12,413 bases of DNA from VMCP01 sp964645755. Lineage in GTDB: Bacteria; Bacteroidota; Bacteroidia; NS11-12g; UBA955. Both the position numbers and the translations under genes were made by a program. Below the pieces are notes generated by a model. It saw only the letters and a list, made by a program, of their open reading frames with translations, had not been told where the DNA came from and made no database searches. The stretch is from positions 1 to 12,413 of the forward strand of contig CAZYBT010000078.1 in assembly GCA_964645755.1 (NCBI GenBank). Reading direction: 5' to 3'. This document shows positions 4,447 to 11,132 of the stretch, in pieces (position 1 is the stretch's first letter; every line of letters starts with the position of its first letter).

Positions 4447-5987
4447 ATAATTCTAGCAATCGTATCTTTAAGAGGCTTCACATAATAAACCTCATTTTTT
4501 TTAGGATCGAAAAACTCATTATTTCTAACTGGAACTATTTCATAATCAGCTACTTCCAATGTATCAGTAGCAAAAAATTGTCTTTTTTCATTATTTTGAT
4601 AAAAGAATAAATTCAGCCATGCAGCATTTGATTTTCGGGTGTAAATTCGAATCGGTTTTCCTATGTTCTGTTTGTCTAACCAATCCACACAATGTTCAGT
4701 TGAAACATGCCAATAATCCTGATCGTAGGTATGCGATTTTCCAAACAGCCAATATCCCTCATTAAAATAAACCTGTTGAAATGGATTTAAATAAACAAGC
4801 ACACAAAGTTGATAAAATAGCATGAATACCATAGACTTAAATCCGAATTGAAATTGCAAAAAATGTCGAATCCCTAGTCCACAGAGTATTAAAAATGGCA
4901 CAATTAAATACTGAAATTGTCGCCATGAATCGTACAAATTTGGCTTTGTGAGCATCACGAAAAACAAGGTAGAAAAGAACCAAATAGCAACAAATACAAC
5001 TCCTATATTTTCAATTGAAAATAGATTTTTTAATTTTTTGAGGGACAAAAACAGCAAAACCACACCCATTCCGAACAAAATCAAATAGGCAATTGGCAAT
5101 GTAACCCCCATCCAAACAGGCAAATACCACCAAACAGTGTTTTCAGGGCCTACCCATTGACCTGCAATGAGTGTTTCATTAGGCCAAGGAAATTGCTGCA
5201 TCCTTTGCACCAAAATCAGAAACTCCGAAATTGGATGTTTCCAAAGTGCAGGGAAAAATAAATAGTAACTCCCAAGCCAAAACAGTATAAAAAGCCCAAA
5301 ATTGACCGCCATTTTTCTGTTGAAGGCCAAATGATAACAAGCAACCAAAACCAATGAAACAAAAAGGGCTGGGATCGCAAAAAACGCTGACAATCTAATA
5401 GTTGCGGCTAGACCAAATACAAATCCTGAAACAGCAAACAATCCCCATCGATTTTGTTGCAGGCCCAACAACAATGGATACAAGGCAATGGCAACCAATG
5501 ACAAAAACAAGGTATCCTTTGAATTGTAGTGAGCATCGGCAAATACCCTCGGATAAAGTGCCAGCATGAGCATCACCATCCACGCAACTTTTTTATCTGC
5601 AAATAACTGTTTTACAACCAAATACAAACATCCCAAAGCAATGGTAAAAAATAGAAAAATTAACGCATGACGCATTCCCCATTTTTGGGTTGGCTGCGGT
5701 TCTTCATCAAATTCACAATCAATGGCATAGCACATGGTTTCAAACGCAGGACCGTAATACCGCATATCAACATCGATTTCCTCATTTTTTCTTTCCCCAT
5801 TGAGGTATTCATAGTTTACCTTTCCAATGACATATTGAGTAAAATCGTCAATGGGCAAACCATATTGTTTGATGGTTCCCAAACCCATCAGAAGGTATAA
5901 TACTAAAAATAGCAATGGCGCCTTCAAAAAGCGCAACTTCAACCAGCTTAAAAATTTATGAAATTCCAAATTGGCAATTTTGCTCAT
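4434..5987 (-). CDS. GT-C-fold membrane glycosyltransferase (PMT_2 / GT39-like)
   Basis: A 517-residue polytopic inner-membrane protein with a C-terminal periplasmic part. After the first hydrophobic segment (about 23-38) comes the acidic loop LPIDDFTQY with D47 and D48, where GT-C enzymes carry their catalytic acidic residue. It is followed by a family-typical region around YYGPAFE (77-83). A second signature is YPRVFADAHYNSKDTLFLSL (145-164). About ten further hydrophobic segments run to residue 400, then a soluble domain from about 405 to 517. The family moves a sugar from a polyprenyl-phosphate donor onto a lipid or protein acceptor outside the membrane. The donor and acceptor here are unknown. 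It is the last gene of a probable operon, 32 bases after the secreted-protein gene. Confidence 0.82.
   Translation of the reverse strand: MSKIANLEFHKFLSWLKLRFLKAPLLFLVLYLLMGLGTIKQYGLPIDDFTQYVIGKVNYEYLNGERKNEEIDVDMRYYGPAFETMCYAIDCEFDEEPQPTQKWGMRHALIFLFFTIALGCLYLVVKQLFADKKVAWMVMLMLALYPRVFADAHYNSKDTLFLSLVAIALYPLLLGLQQNRWGLFAVSGFVFGLAATIRLSAFFAIPALFVSLVLVACYHLAFNRKMAVNFGLFILFWLGSYYLFFPALWKHPISEFLILVQRMQQFPWPNETLIAGQWVGPENTVWWYLPVWMGVTLPIAYLILFGMGVVLLFLSLKKLKNLFSIENIGVVFVAIWFFSTLFFVMLTKPNLYDSWRQFQYLIVPFLILCGLGIRHFLQFQFGFKSMVFMLFYQLCVLVYLNPFQQVYFNEGYWLFGKSHTYDQDYWHVSTEHCVDWLDKQNIGKPIRIYTRKSNAAWLNLFFYQNNEKRQFFATDTLEVADYEIVPVRNNEFFDPKKNEVYYVKPLKDTIARIIRLK
4472..4502 (+). terminator. Weak plus-strand terminator inside the glycosyltransferase gene
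   Basis: GAGG (4472-4475) and CCTC (4490-4493) can pair around a 14-base loop and are followed by A and eight T (4494-4502). The T-run is good but the stem is only 4 bp. It would act for the membrane protein gene ending at 4431 and lies in the antisense 3' coding end of the glycosyltransferase. Confidence 0.25.
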
Positions 5988-6019
5988 AGGAATTTTAATT
6001 TCGATACTTTTGAGGGACG

Positions 6020-6805
6020 TTATTTGATACGATAATATTTCAAACCATCGAATTTGTAGATTTCAAAACGGCCATTGAAAACACCATTATTTTCTGAAAT
6101 TGGTCTGCGCACATAATGTCCTTTTTGCAAAAATTGAATTCCAATAAAATCGTTAGGCAGGTATGTTCCATCATGAAACGAGGTATAATCAAATGATGTA
6201 GACAATGTAATTTTTCCACCAAACACAGGAGTTTCAACAATTGTCTTCCCGATTTTGTAGGCAGTCATATTGTAAAATGGTGCTAATGCTCCACTTTGAC
6301 CAACCGATGAAACCAAATAAATGGTTTGTTTATGTTTATTCTTTATGCTGTAAATTCGATCTATCAATATTTTATCATTATCCGTTATGCCTTGAAATTC
6401 AGATTCCATTTTTTTCGATCCAAATGTTCCATCTTCATTTTTATATCCCAAAATTGAAGCGAAATCAATTAAGGTCCCACCCAAATAAGTATTCCATGAA
6501 ATTGCAACCAAATTCATATCTGGAGAGGCCACCACTTTCATGTTTTGAATTGGTTGTAATGGACAAATTTGAAAACCACCTAGTTCAATCCATTGAACAA
6601 CATGATTCTTAAGCGCTTCGTTGGCAGGCTTCAAAGAATCATACATTGAAATTGATGAGTCAATAGCTGTTTGATTGAATCTTTCTAATTTTTGAAATTG
6701 AGCATAGATCGATGCGCGAACCTCTTCGCATCCCTGTGTTTGTGCACTTAGTTGGGAAGCAAAACAACCCAAAGCGAAGCATACATATTGAAAGAAATTT
6801 TTCAT
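6020..6805 (-). CDS. Secreted protein of unknown function
   Basis: A 261-residue protein with a signal peptide of about 21 residues, likely cleaved after SQLSA before QTQ. The mature part begins with a helical, charged stretch (about 25-70). It then has beta-rich segments: KVVASPDMNLVAISWNTY (about 90-107), RIYSIKNKHKQTIYLVSS (150-167), and a C-terminal end FNGRFEIYKFDGLKYYRIK. No sorting domain, lipobox or enzyme motif is visible, so it is predicted to be periplasmic. I do not recognise the family. Its ATG follows the stop of the PhnB-like gene after a single base, implying co-transcription and probably translational coupling. The glycosyltransferase gene comes 32 bases downstream. Confidence 0.8.
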   Translation of the reverse strand: MKNFFQYVCFALGCFASQLSAQTQGCEEVRASIYAQFQKLERFNQTAIDSSISMYDSLKPANEALKNHVVQWIELGGFQICPLQPIQNMKVVASPDMNLVAISWNTYLGGTLIDFASILGYKNEDGTFGSKKMESEFQGITDNDKILIDRIYSIKNKHKQTIYLVSSVGQSGALAPFYNMTAYKIGKTIVETPVFGGKITLSTSFDYTSFHDGTYLPNDFIGIQFLQKGHYVRRPISENNGVFNGRFEIYKFDGLKYYRIK

Positions 6806-6806
6806 T

Positions 6807-7238
6807 TTATTTGGTCAGTTTATGAATCTCTATTTTTTTCATTTTTAACATTTCTTGAATGGCATAACTTCTAATTTCTGCATCAGCATTGCCTATACAT
6901 GCCATCAATTCAATGGGCACTATTTGCCACGATACCCCAAATTTGTCTTTCAACCAGCCGCATTGACTTTCAGTGCCACCATTTGCAGTGAGCGCATTCC
7001 AATAATGGTCTACTTCCTCTTGTCCCTCACAATTTAAAACCATTGAAATTGATTCGTTAAATTCAAATTGAGCCCCTCCATTCAAAGCCATAAATTTGGT
7101 ATCATTCAATTCAAACATCACAACCATACCGTTATCTGACAATACTTTAGCATTTTTAAAAATAGAACAATAATATTGAACTGCTTCTTGTGCATTGTGG
7201 TTAAACCAAAGGCAAGGGTAAATTTGGTGATTCGACAT
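6807..7238 (-). CDS. PhnB-like VOC family protein
   Basis: A 143-residue protein of the PhnB / 3-demethylubiquinone-methyltransferase-like branch of the VOC superfamily. Hallmarks are IYPCLWFNHNAQEAVQYYCSIF (about 6-27), the strand and turn KFMALNGGAQFEF (48-60), NESISMVLNC (61-70), EEVDHYWNAL (74-83) and CGWLKDKFGVSWQIVP (93-108). The name of this branch is historical. Most members have no proven reaction, and neither phosphonate nor ubiquinone genes lie nearby. The ATG at 7238 is chosen over one at 7265 because homologues begin just before the IYPCLWF motif and a TATTTTG promoter-like box lies only 7 bases upstream. It is the first gene of the operon reading towards 4434. Confidence 0.88.
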   Translation of the reverse strand: MSNHQIYPCLWFNHNAQEAVQYYCSIFKNAKVLSDNGMVVMFELNDTKFMALNGGAQFEFNESISMVLNCEGQEEVDHYWNALTANGGTESQCGWLKDKFGVSWQIVPIELMACIGNADAEIRSYAIQEMLKMKKIEIHKLTK

Positions 7239-7286
7239 TTGAATGCAAAATACAACAATTACCATTCGGAATAAAACGAATTCATA

Positions 7287-7304
7287 TTTTTATTCAAATA
7301 AAAA
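7287..7304. repeat. 18-bp perfect AT palindrome between divergent genes
   Basis: TTTTTATT (7287-7294), CA, AATAAAAA (7297-7304) form a perfect inverted repeat. It lies between the PhnB-like gene (start 7238, minus) and the DUF1801 gene (start 7348, plus). It sits directly upstream of a -7-like TATATTTA (7306-7313), so it would cover the upstream promoter region of the plus-strand gene. It could be an operator, or chance in AT-rich DNA. Confidence 0.35.
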
Positions 7305-7347
7305 CTATATTTACATCATCTAAAACATTGAAAAATCCCTCCCCAAA

Positions 7348-7722
7348 ATGAAAGAAACAGACGTAATCGACGAATATATCCAACAATTCCAGGGTGAAGT
7401 TCGAGATAAATTGATAGAAATGAAATCCATCATTTTCGAAGTTTTACCAATGTCTGAATTGGTAATTCGCTACAAAATGCCAGCTTTCAAAGTGAATTCA
7501 GTATTGGTCTATTTCGCAGGATATAAAAATCACATCGGTTTTTACCCAACTGCCACGGGTATCGAAGCATTCAAAGAAGAGTTTGGAGATTATAAATGGT
7601 CGAAAGGCGCCATTCAATTCCCTTTAAATCAACATTTACCAAAAAAATTAATTCAAAAAATCTCCTTGTTTAAACTCAATGAAGATTTGATAAAATCTAC
7701 TGTAAAAAAGAAATCCAAATAG
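7348..7722 (+). CDS. DUF1801 (YdhG/Fra-like) protein
   Basis: A 124-residue cytosolic protein of the DUF1801 family, whose fold resembles YjbR/CyaY (frataxin-like). Diagnostic segments are the N-terminal helix VIDEYIQQFQGEVRDKLIEM (6-25), VIRYKMPAFKVN (39-50), the central LVYFAGYKNHIGFYPT (53-68), KGAIQFPLNQHLP (86-98), and a lysine-rich tail. A Bacillus subtilis member (Fra) has been described as an intracellular iron chaperone. Whether that applies here is unknown, although the neighbouring gene encodes a divalent-cation transporter. No Shine-Dalgarno sequence precedes the ATG. It is probably co-transcribed with the CorA gene 35 bases downstream. Confidence 0.88.
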   Translation: MKETDVIDEYIQQFQGEVRDKLIEMKSIIFEVLPMSELVIRYKMPAFKVNSVLVYFAGYKNHIGFYPTATGIEAFKEEFGDYKWSKGAIQFPLNQHLPKKLIQKISLFKLNEDLIKSTVKKKSK

Positions 7723-7757
7723 TTGAATATAAGCAATTTTATCCAAATTAACAAATC

Positions 7758-8657
7758 ATGATTGTTAGAGAATACAAATTGGGTGATTCAGGGAAAGTTT
7801 GGATCGATATTGAAAACCCAAACACAGAAGATTTCCGAATTTTCTGCCAACAAAAGAATTTAAATCAAGCACATATCGACGATTGCCTTCAGTCGGATCA
7901 CCTTCCCAAATTTGAAGAATCAACGCCCTTGAACTTCATTGTGACTCGTGTTCTACACAACGAAAACAACGACGGACATACAATTCAGGAGCTCTCAACC
8001 AAGGTTTCAATGTTCATTGATTCGCAACAAATTATGACCATTCACCGGGTTTCTCATCCCTTTATTAACACAATCATCCAAGAATGTATTCAACAAAACG
8101 CTATTCACTCAACCCATGAATTGGCTGTTAAAATTCTCAAAGGTGTGATGAAATCATATGAGAAATTTCAAATTAAATTGGCACTACAAATTGATCAAAT
8201 CGAAGATCAGATATTTTTGAAAAATTCAAAAAATAATTTCCTCGAAGAACTGTATTTCCTGAAACGAAAAAGCAACATAGGAAAGAAAATGTTGCTTCTA
8301 ACCCGCGAAGTTCTTTACGGTATCAAATCACATTATAAGAATACACCTGAACTGAGAGATGTATCAGATTTGCATCAAAAGTTAGAATTATTTTATGATG
8401 AATTGTTCGAAGATGTAAGCAATCTCATGACCGTATACCTCTCAGTATCCTCCCAAAAAACCAACGAAGTCATGAAAGTACTTACCGTATTTTCTGTATT
8501 TTTCATGCCACTCACATTTATTGTCGGTATTTATGGTATGAACTTCAAATTCATGCCTGAATTGGAATGGAAATATGGATACCTCGCTTCTATCATGGCC
8601 ATGATTCTTGTGAGTATTTTGATAGGATTTTGGTTCAAAAGAAAAAAGTGGCTGTGA
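7758..8657 (+). CDS. corA: CorA family magnesium/cobalt transporter
   Basis: A 299-residue protein of the CorA MIT superfamily, forming a pentameric inner-membrane channel for Mg2+ (also Co2+ or Ni2+). The first 230 or so residues form the cytosolic alpha/beta domain and the long stalk helix, including QIDQIEDQIF near 144-153. Two C-terminal membrane helices follow (about 240-259 and 275-293). The signature Y-G-M-N lies at 259-262, at the end of the first helix. The loop has FMPELEW (265-271), which carries the acidic residue typical of CorA proper. The protein ends with a basic RKKWL tail. The length is near the E. coli CorA norm. No obvious terminator follows, and the next gene has its own promoter. 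Confidence 0.93.
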   Translation: MIVREYKLGDSGKVWIDIENPNTEDFRIFCQQKNLNQAHIDDCLQSDHLPKFEESTPLNFIVTRVLHNENNDGHTIQELSTKVSMFIDSQQIMTIHRVSHPFINTIIQECIQQNAIHSTHELAVKILKGVMKSYEKFQIKLALQIDQIEDQIFLKNSKNNFLEELYFLKRKSNIGKKMLLLTREVLYGIKSHYKNTPELRDVSDLHQKLELFYDELFEDVSNLMTVYLSVSSQKTNEVMKVLTVFSVFFMPLTFIVGIYGMNFKFMPELEWKYGYLASIMAMILVSILIGFWFKRKKWL

Positions 8658-8709
8658 AAATTTTGTTTAATAAATCTCTTTCAAGTCCTCCACAGACAAA
8701 AATCTGACA

Positions 8710-8738
8710 TTGATTGATTCAAGACAAACGTATCTTCG
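8710..8738 (+). promoter_or_regulatory. Promoter for the modular T9SS cargo gene
   Basis: TTG (8710-8712), an 18-bp spacer and TATCTTCG (8731-8738; one mismatch to TAnnTTTG) lie upstream of the ATG at 8756. The leader would be about 12 bases. Transcription would start after the TTG at 8714, which rules out the longer reading from there. Confidence 0.5.
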
Positions 8739-8755
8739 TTGTCGGTCAGAATATT

Positions 8756-10336
8756 ATGAGATTGAACAATTATTTAAAAACACTTTTTAGCCTATTTTTT
8801 CTTGCTGCATTGAACAACCTTTCTGCTCAAAAATGGTTCAGTTGCTACACAAATCAATACAACTTGAAAATCAATTCAGTGCAGAATATTGATACATGCG
8901 ACAAAGAAATTACACTAACCGTATCTTACAGTGGTAATCCAGTGGGATTCTATTGGAGCGATGGTTATTCAGGAACCACAAGGAAAGTAAATGCATCCGG
9001 ACATTACCAAGTGTACGCGTTCGATAGTTCCTACTGTGCCGACACATCTAAAACAATCAATGTGGCTTTAAACGACAACTATTTAAACGTTTCGGCATAT
9101 CCGAGCGCTGAGGAAATCAGGGTCTGCAAAGGTCAACAAGTTTATCTATACTGTTACTCAAGTGGTCCTTTCAAATGGAACACCGGAGACACTGTGAATA
9201 GTATCCTTGCAGACAAATCTGGCAATTACTATGCAACCGCGACTTCAAAAAATGGATGTAAAGACACATCAAATACTGTAAAAGTGACCTTCATCGAATT
9301 CAAAACTATCCAAATCAAAAGCAACACAGACACTCTTGTTTGTGCAGGTGACTCCGTAGAATTAGAATTGGTAACCAATTTAAGCGGTTACAAATATTAC
9401 TGGTCGCCTTTTTATCAGCAAAACGTAAAGAAAATCAAAGGAGCATATTCGGGAGCTTATTCGATTTACGCCTATGATTCTCTTGCAGGATGCGGTGGAT
9501 ATTCAAACATTATCAATGTAACCGTAAAAACAGCACCAGTTCAAAATTTATGCATGGTTTCTGTAGACAGCACAACAGGCCGAAATAAACTGGTTTGGAA
9601 GAAAAATTCAGGAGCAGGAATCGTTTCATACAACTTTTATCGTGAATCTAACTTCGCAGGTGAATTTGATTTAATTGGGAGCCAAACTTATAGCGATCCT
9701 AACTTTTTTATAGACTCCTTTTCTAACCCAAAACAACGTCCATTCACATATTATATTTCCGCAATTGACTCTTGTGGAGGCGAATCTGAATATAGCAAAT
9801 ATTACGCACATACCACGCTTCACTTAACTGCATCTTTGGGCGTATCTGGTGAAAACAACCTCAATTGGAGCGATTACCTTGGTATTTATCCACTCAATAC
9901 TTATGTTATCTATAGAAGTAACAAAGGAAGCAGCTTTCAACCCATTGCGTCTGTTGCTGCATCTGTAAAGTCATACAGCGATTTATCACCACCTTCTGGA
10001 TCTAACCGCTATTTCATCGGAATTAAAGCTAATACAGAATGCGTAGACTCTTCTCAAGTGATTTATTCTAACATGGTTGCTTTTGGTATGCTCAGTGATT
10101 TGGATCAAACGTTGAATCTTGTGCAAATTTTCCCAAATCCGGCAAATTCTGTAATCAATATCACCAATTTAAAGGCAAATAGCACCATTCAATTATTTAA
10201 CATCCAAGGAAAATTAATCATGGAGAAAAAATTCTCGGAGGAAAATCCATCTTTAAATATCGAACATTTATCGAATGGACTATACACCATCAAAATCAAT
10301 GGATTAAAATCTTTGAAGTTTGTAAAATCAAATTAA
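8756..10336 (+). CDS. Secreted Ig/FN3-like protein with T9SS type A sorting domain
   Basis: A 526-residue exported protein. Signal peptide at 1-25 (ends NLSAQ). Three Ig/PKD-like beta modules follow at about 41-105, 113-180 and 184-258. Each has a Cys near its start and a phrase like FYWSDGYSG, FKWNTGD or YYWSPF followed by SGxYxxxA. Two FN3-like modules follow at about 262-355 and 356-443 (YNFYRES, TYVIYRS). The C-terminus (455-526) is a type A sorting domain with IFPNPANS, the strand IQLFNIQGKLI and LSNGLYTIKI. It should cross the outer membrane by the type IX system and be surface-bound or released. The architecture suggests adhesion or polymer binding, with no catalytic module seen. ATG 8756 is chosen because it directly precedes the signal peptide. 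Its stop abuts the stop of the LytTR gene. Confidence 0.9.
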   Translation: MRLNNYLKTLFSLFFLAALNNLSAQKWFSCYTNQYNLKINSVQNIDTCDKEITLTVSYSGNPVGFYWSDGYSGTTRKVNASGHYQVYAFDSSYCADTSKTINVALNDNYLNVSAYPSAEEIRVCKGQQVYLYCYSSGPFKWNTGDTVNSILADKSGNYYATATSKNGCKDTSNTVKVTFIEFKTIQIKSNTDTLVCAGDSVELELVTNLSGYKYYWSPFYQQNVKKIKGAYSGAYSIYAYDSLAGCGGYSNIINVTVKTAPVQNLCMVSVDSTTGRNKLVWKKNSGAGIVSYNFYRESNFAGEFDLIGSQTYSDPNFFIDSFSNPKQRPFTYYISAIDSCGGESEYSKYYAHTTLHLTASLGVSGENNLNWSDYLGIYPLNTYVIYRSNKGSSFQPIASVAASVKSYSDLSPPSGSNRYFIGIKANTECVDSSQVIYSNMVAFGMLSDLDQTLNLVQIFPNPANSVINITNLKANSTIQLFNIQGKLIMEKKFSEENPSLNIEHLSNGLYTIKINGLKSLKFVKSN

Positions 10337-11044
10337 TCAACCTATTCCTTGCATAATTGTCTGAGGTATTTCAGCAATTAACCTAACTCTCCCAGTTCTC
10401 GAAACTGGGAGTTTTTGTTTGTTGTTTAGCGTAACAGTGTTGATATTATAACATTTAATTTGACCTGCATGAACCATAAACGAACGGTGAATACGAATGA
10501 AAGGTTCTCCTATTTCTTCTTCGAGGGACTTTAACGTGCGGCAAATAAAATACTCTTTGTCAATACTATAAATTCGAGAATATGCCCCAAAAGCTTGAAT
10601 GTGACTGATGTTTTTCAAAGGAATAATTTGTGATCCTTTTGCATCCCTTAACACAATGTTATAGGTTGACTTATCACATTGGAATTTTTGAACCAACCTA
10701 AAAAAACACTCATTCAATTCCATCAAACGAAACGGGGAAACAAGATAATCGAAAATCCCCATTTTGATTGCTTTGATTGTATGTTCGTATGTAGGGTGAT
10801 AGACGATTAATGAACACTTTCGAAAAACCATATCCTCAATGCACAAGGCATTGTTGGGGTTTAACATTTCAGAAACCGGAAAAAAAACAACGGTGAACTG
10901 ATCCTTAATAATTTCTTTTTCAATAAACTCTTGCCAAGTCGTATACACACTCAAGGAATCTAAGCAGTCGCCCATCCCTTCAGATAATTGCGACTTAAGA
11001 ATTTTGGCATCGTGCTTATCACTATCGATGACGTGAATTCTCAT
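10337..11044 (-). CDS. LytTR-type response regulator with degenerate receiver domain
   Basis: A 235-residue regulator with an N-terminal CheY-like receiver (about 1-120) and a C-terminal LytTR DNA-binding domain (about 127-228). The LytTR part is intact: PLKNISHIQAFGAYSRIYS (142-160), LKSLEEEI, FIRIHRSFMVH (182-192) and KLPVSRTGRVRL (211-222). The receiver keeps only D7 and D9 of the acidic pocket. Where the phospho-acceptor Asp belongs, the strand VVFFPVSEM has Pro (P56). The usual Lys of the K-P turn is Ser (S103-P104). It therefore probably works without phosphorylation. No histidine kinase is nearby. The start at 11044 is 25 bases from a consensus promoter, with a palindrome between them that may allow autoregulation. 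Its targets are unknown. Both flanking genes encode T9SS cargo. Confidence 0.9.
   Translation of the reverse strand: MRIHVIDSDKHDAKILKSQLSEGMGDCLDSLSVYTTWQEFIEKEIIKDQFTVVFFPVSEMLNPNNALCIEDMVFRKCSLIVYHPTYEHTIKAIKMGIFDYLVSPFRLMELNECFFRLVQKFQCDKSTYNIVLRDAKGSQIIPLKNISHIQAFGAYSRIYSIDKEYFICRTLKSLEEEIGEPFIRIHRSFMVHAGQIKCYNINTVTLNNKQKLPVSRTGRVRLIAEIPQTIMQGIG
10389..10420 (+). terminator. Terminator of the T9SS cargo gene inside the antisense LytTR gene
   Basis: CTCCCAGTT (10389-10397) pairs with AACTGGGAG (10403-10411). This is a perfect 9-bp stem with a 5-base loop, followed by TTTTTGTTT. The orientation serves the plus-strand gene ending at 10336. The hairpin lies in the 3' coding end of the convergent LytTR gene, over the codons for its conserved KLPVSRTG motif. 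On the minus strand no T-run follows, so it should not stop LytTR transcription. Confidence 0.65.
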
Positions 11045-11047
11045 ATT

Positions 11048-11069
11048 TTTGTAGATTTTTTTCTACAAA
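11048..11069. promoter_or_regulatory. Palindrome between LytTR promoter and start codon (candidate operator)
   Basis: TTTGTAGA (11048-11055), six T, then TCTACAAA (11062-11069) form a perfect 8-bp inverted repeat. It directly adjoins the -7 box and ends 3 bases before the ATG of the LytTR gene. The expected transcription start falls inside one arm. A complete RNA hairpin is therefore unlikely and a DNA operator more plausible. Confidence 0.5.
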
Positions 11070-11099
11070 CAAAGATAAACAAATCATTGATTAAACAAA
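11070..11099 (-). promoter_or_regulatory. Consensus Bacteroidota promoter for the LytTR gene
   Basis: On the minus strand TTTG (11099-11096), an 18-bp spacer and TATCTTTG (11077-11070) give a full match to the -33 and -7 consensus. It is the best promoter in the window. It lies in the 88-base gap after the upstream propeller gene, so the regulator is transcribed on its own. Confidence 0.75.
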
Positions 11100-11132
11100 G
11101 AAATATTTACACAAAACTTGTTCTAGCATTCT

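Noticed and set aside
6807..7238. Naming the PhnB-like protein as a phosphonate or ubiquinone enzyme
   Set aside because: The family name is historical and no phn or ubi genes are nearby, so only the fold is supported.
2083..7722. A dedicated biosynthetic, defence or resistance gene cluster
   Set aside because: The genes lie in several opposing transcription units, no core synthase, nuclease, toxin or transport module is present, and each family is common housekeeping or accessory content.
8714..8755. 14-residue N-terminal extension of the T9SS cargo from a TTG
   Set aside because: It would place a non-hydrophobic stretch before the signal peptide and overlaps the promoter (TATCTTCG at 8731-8738).
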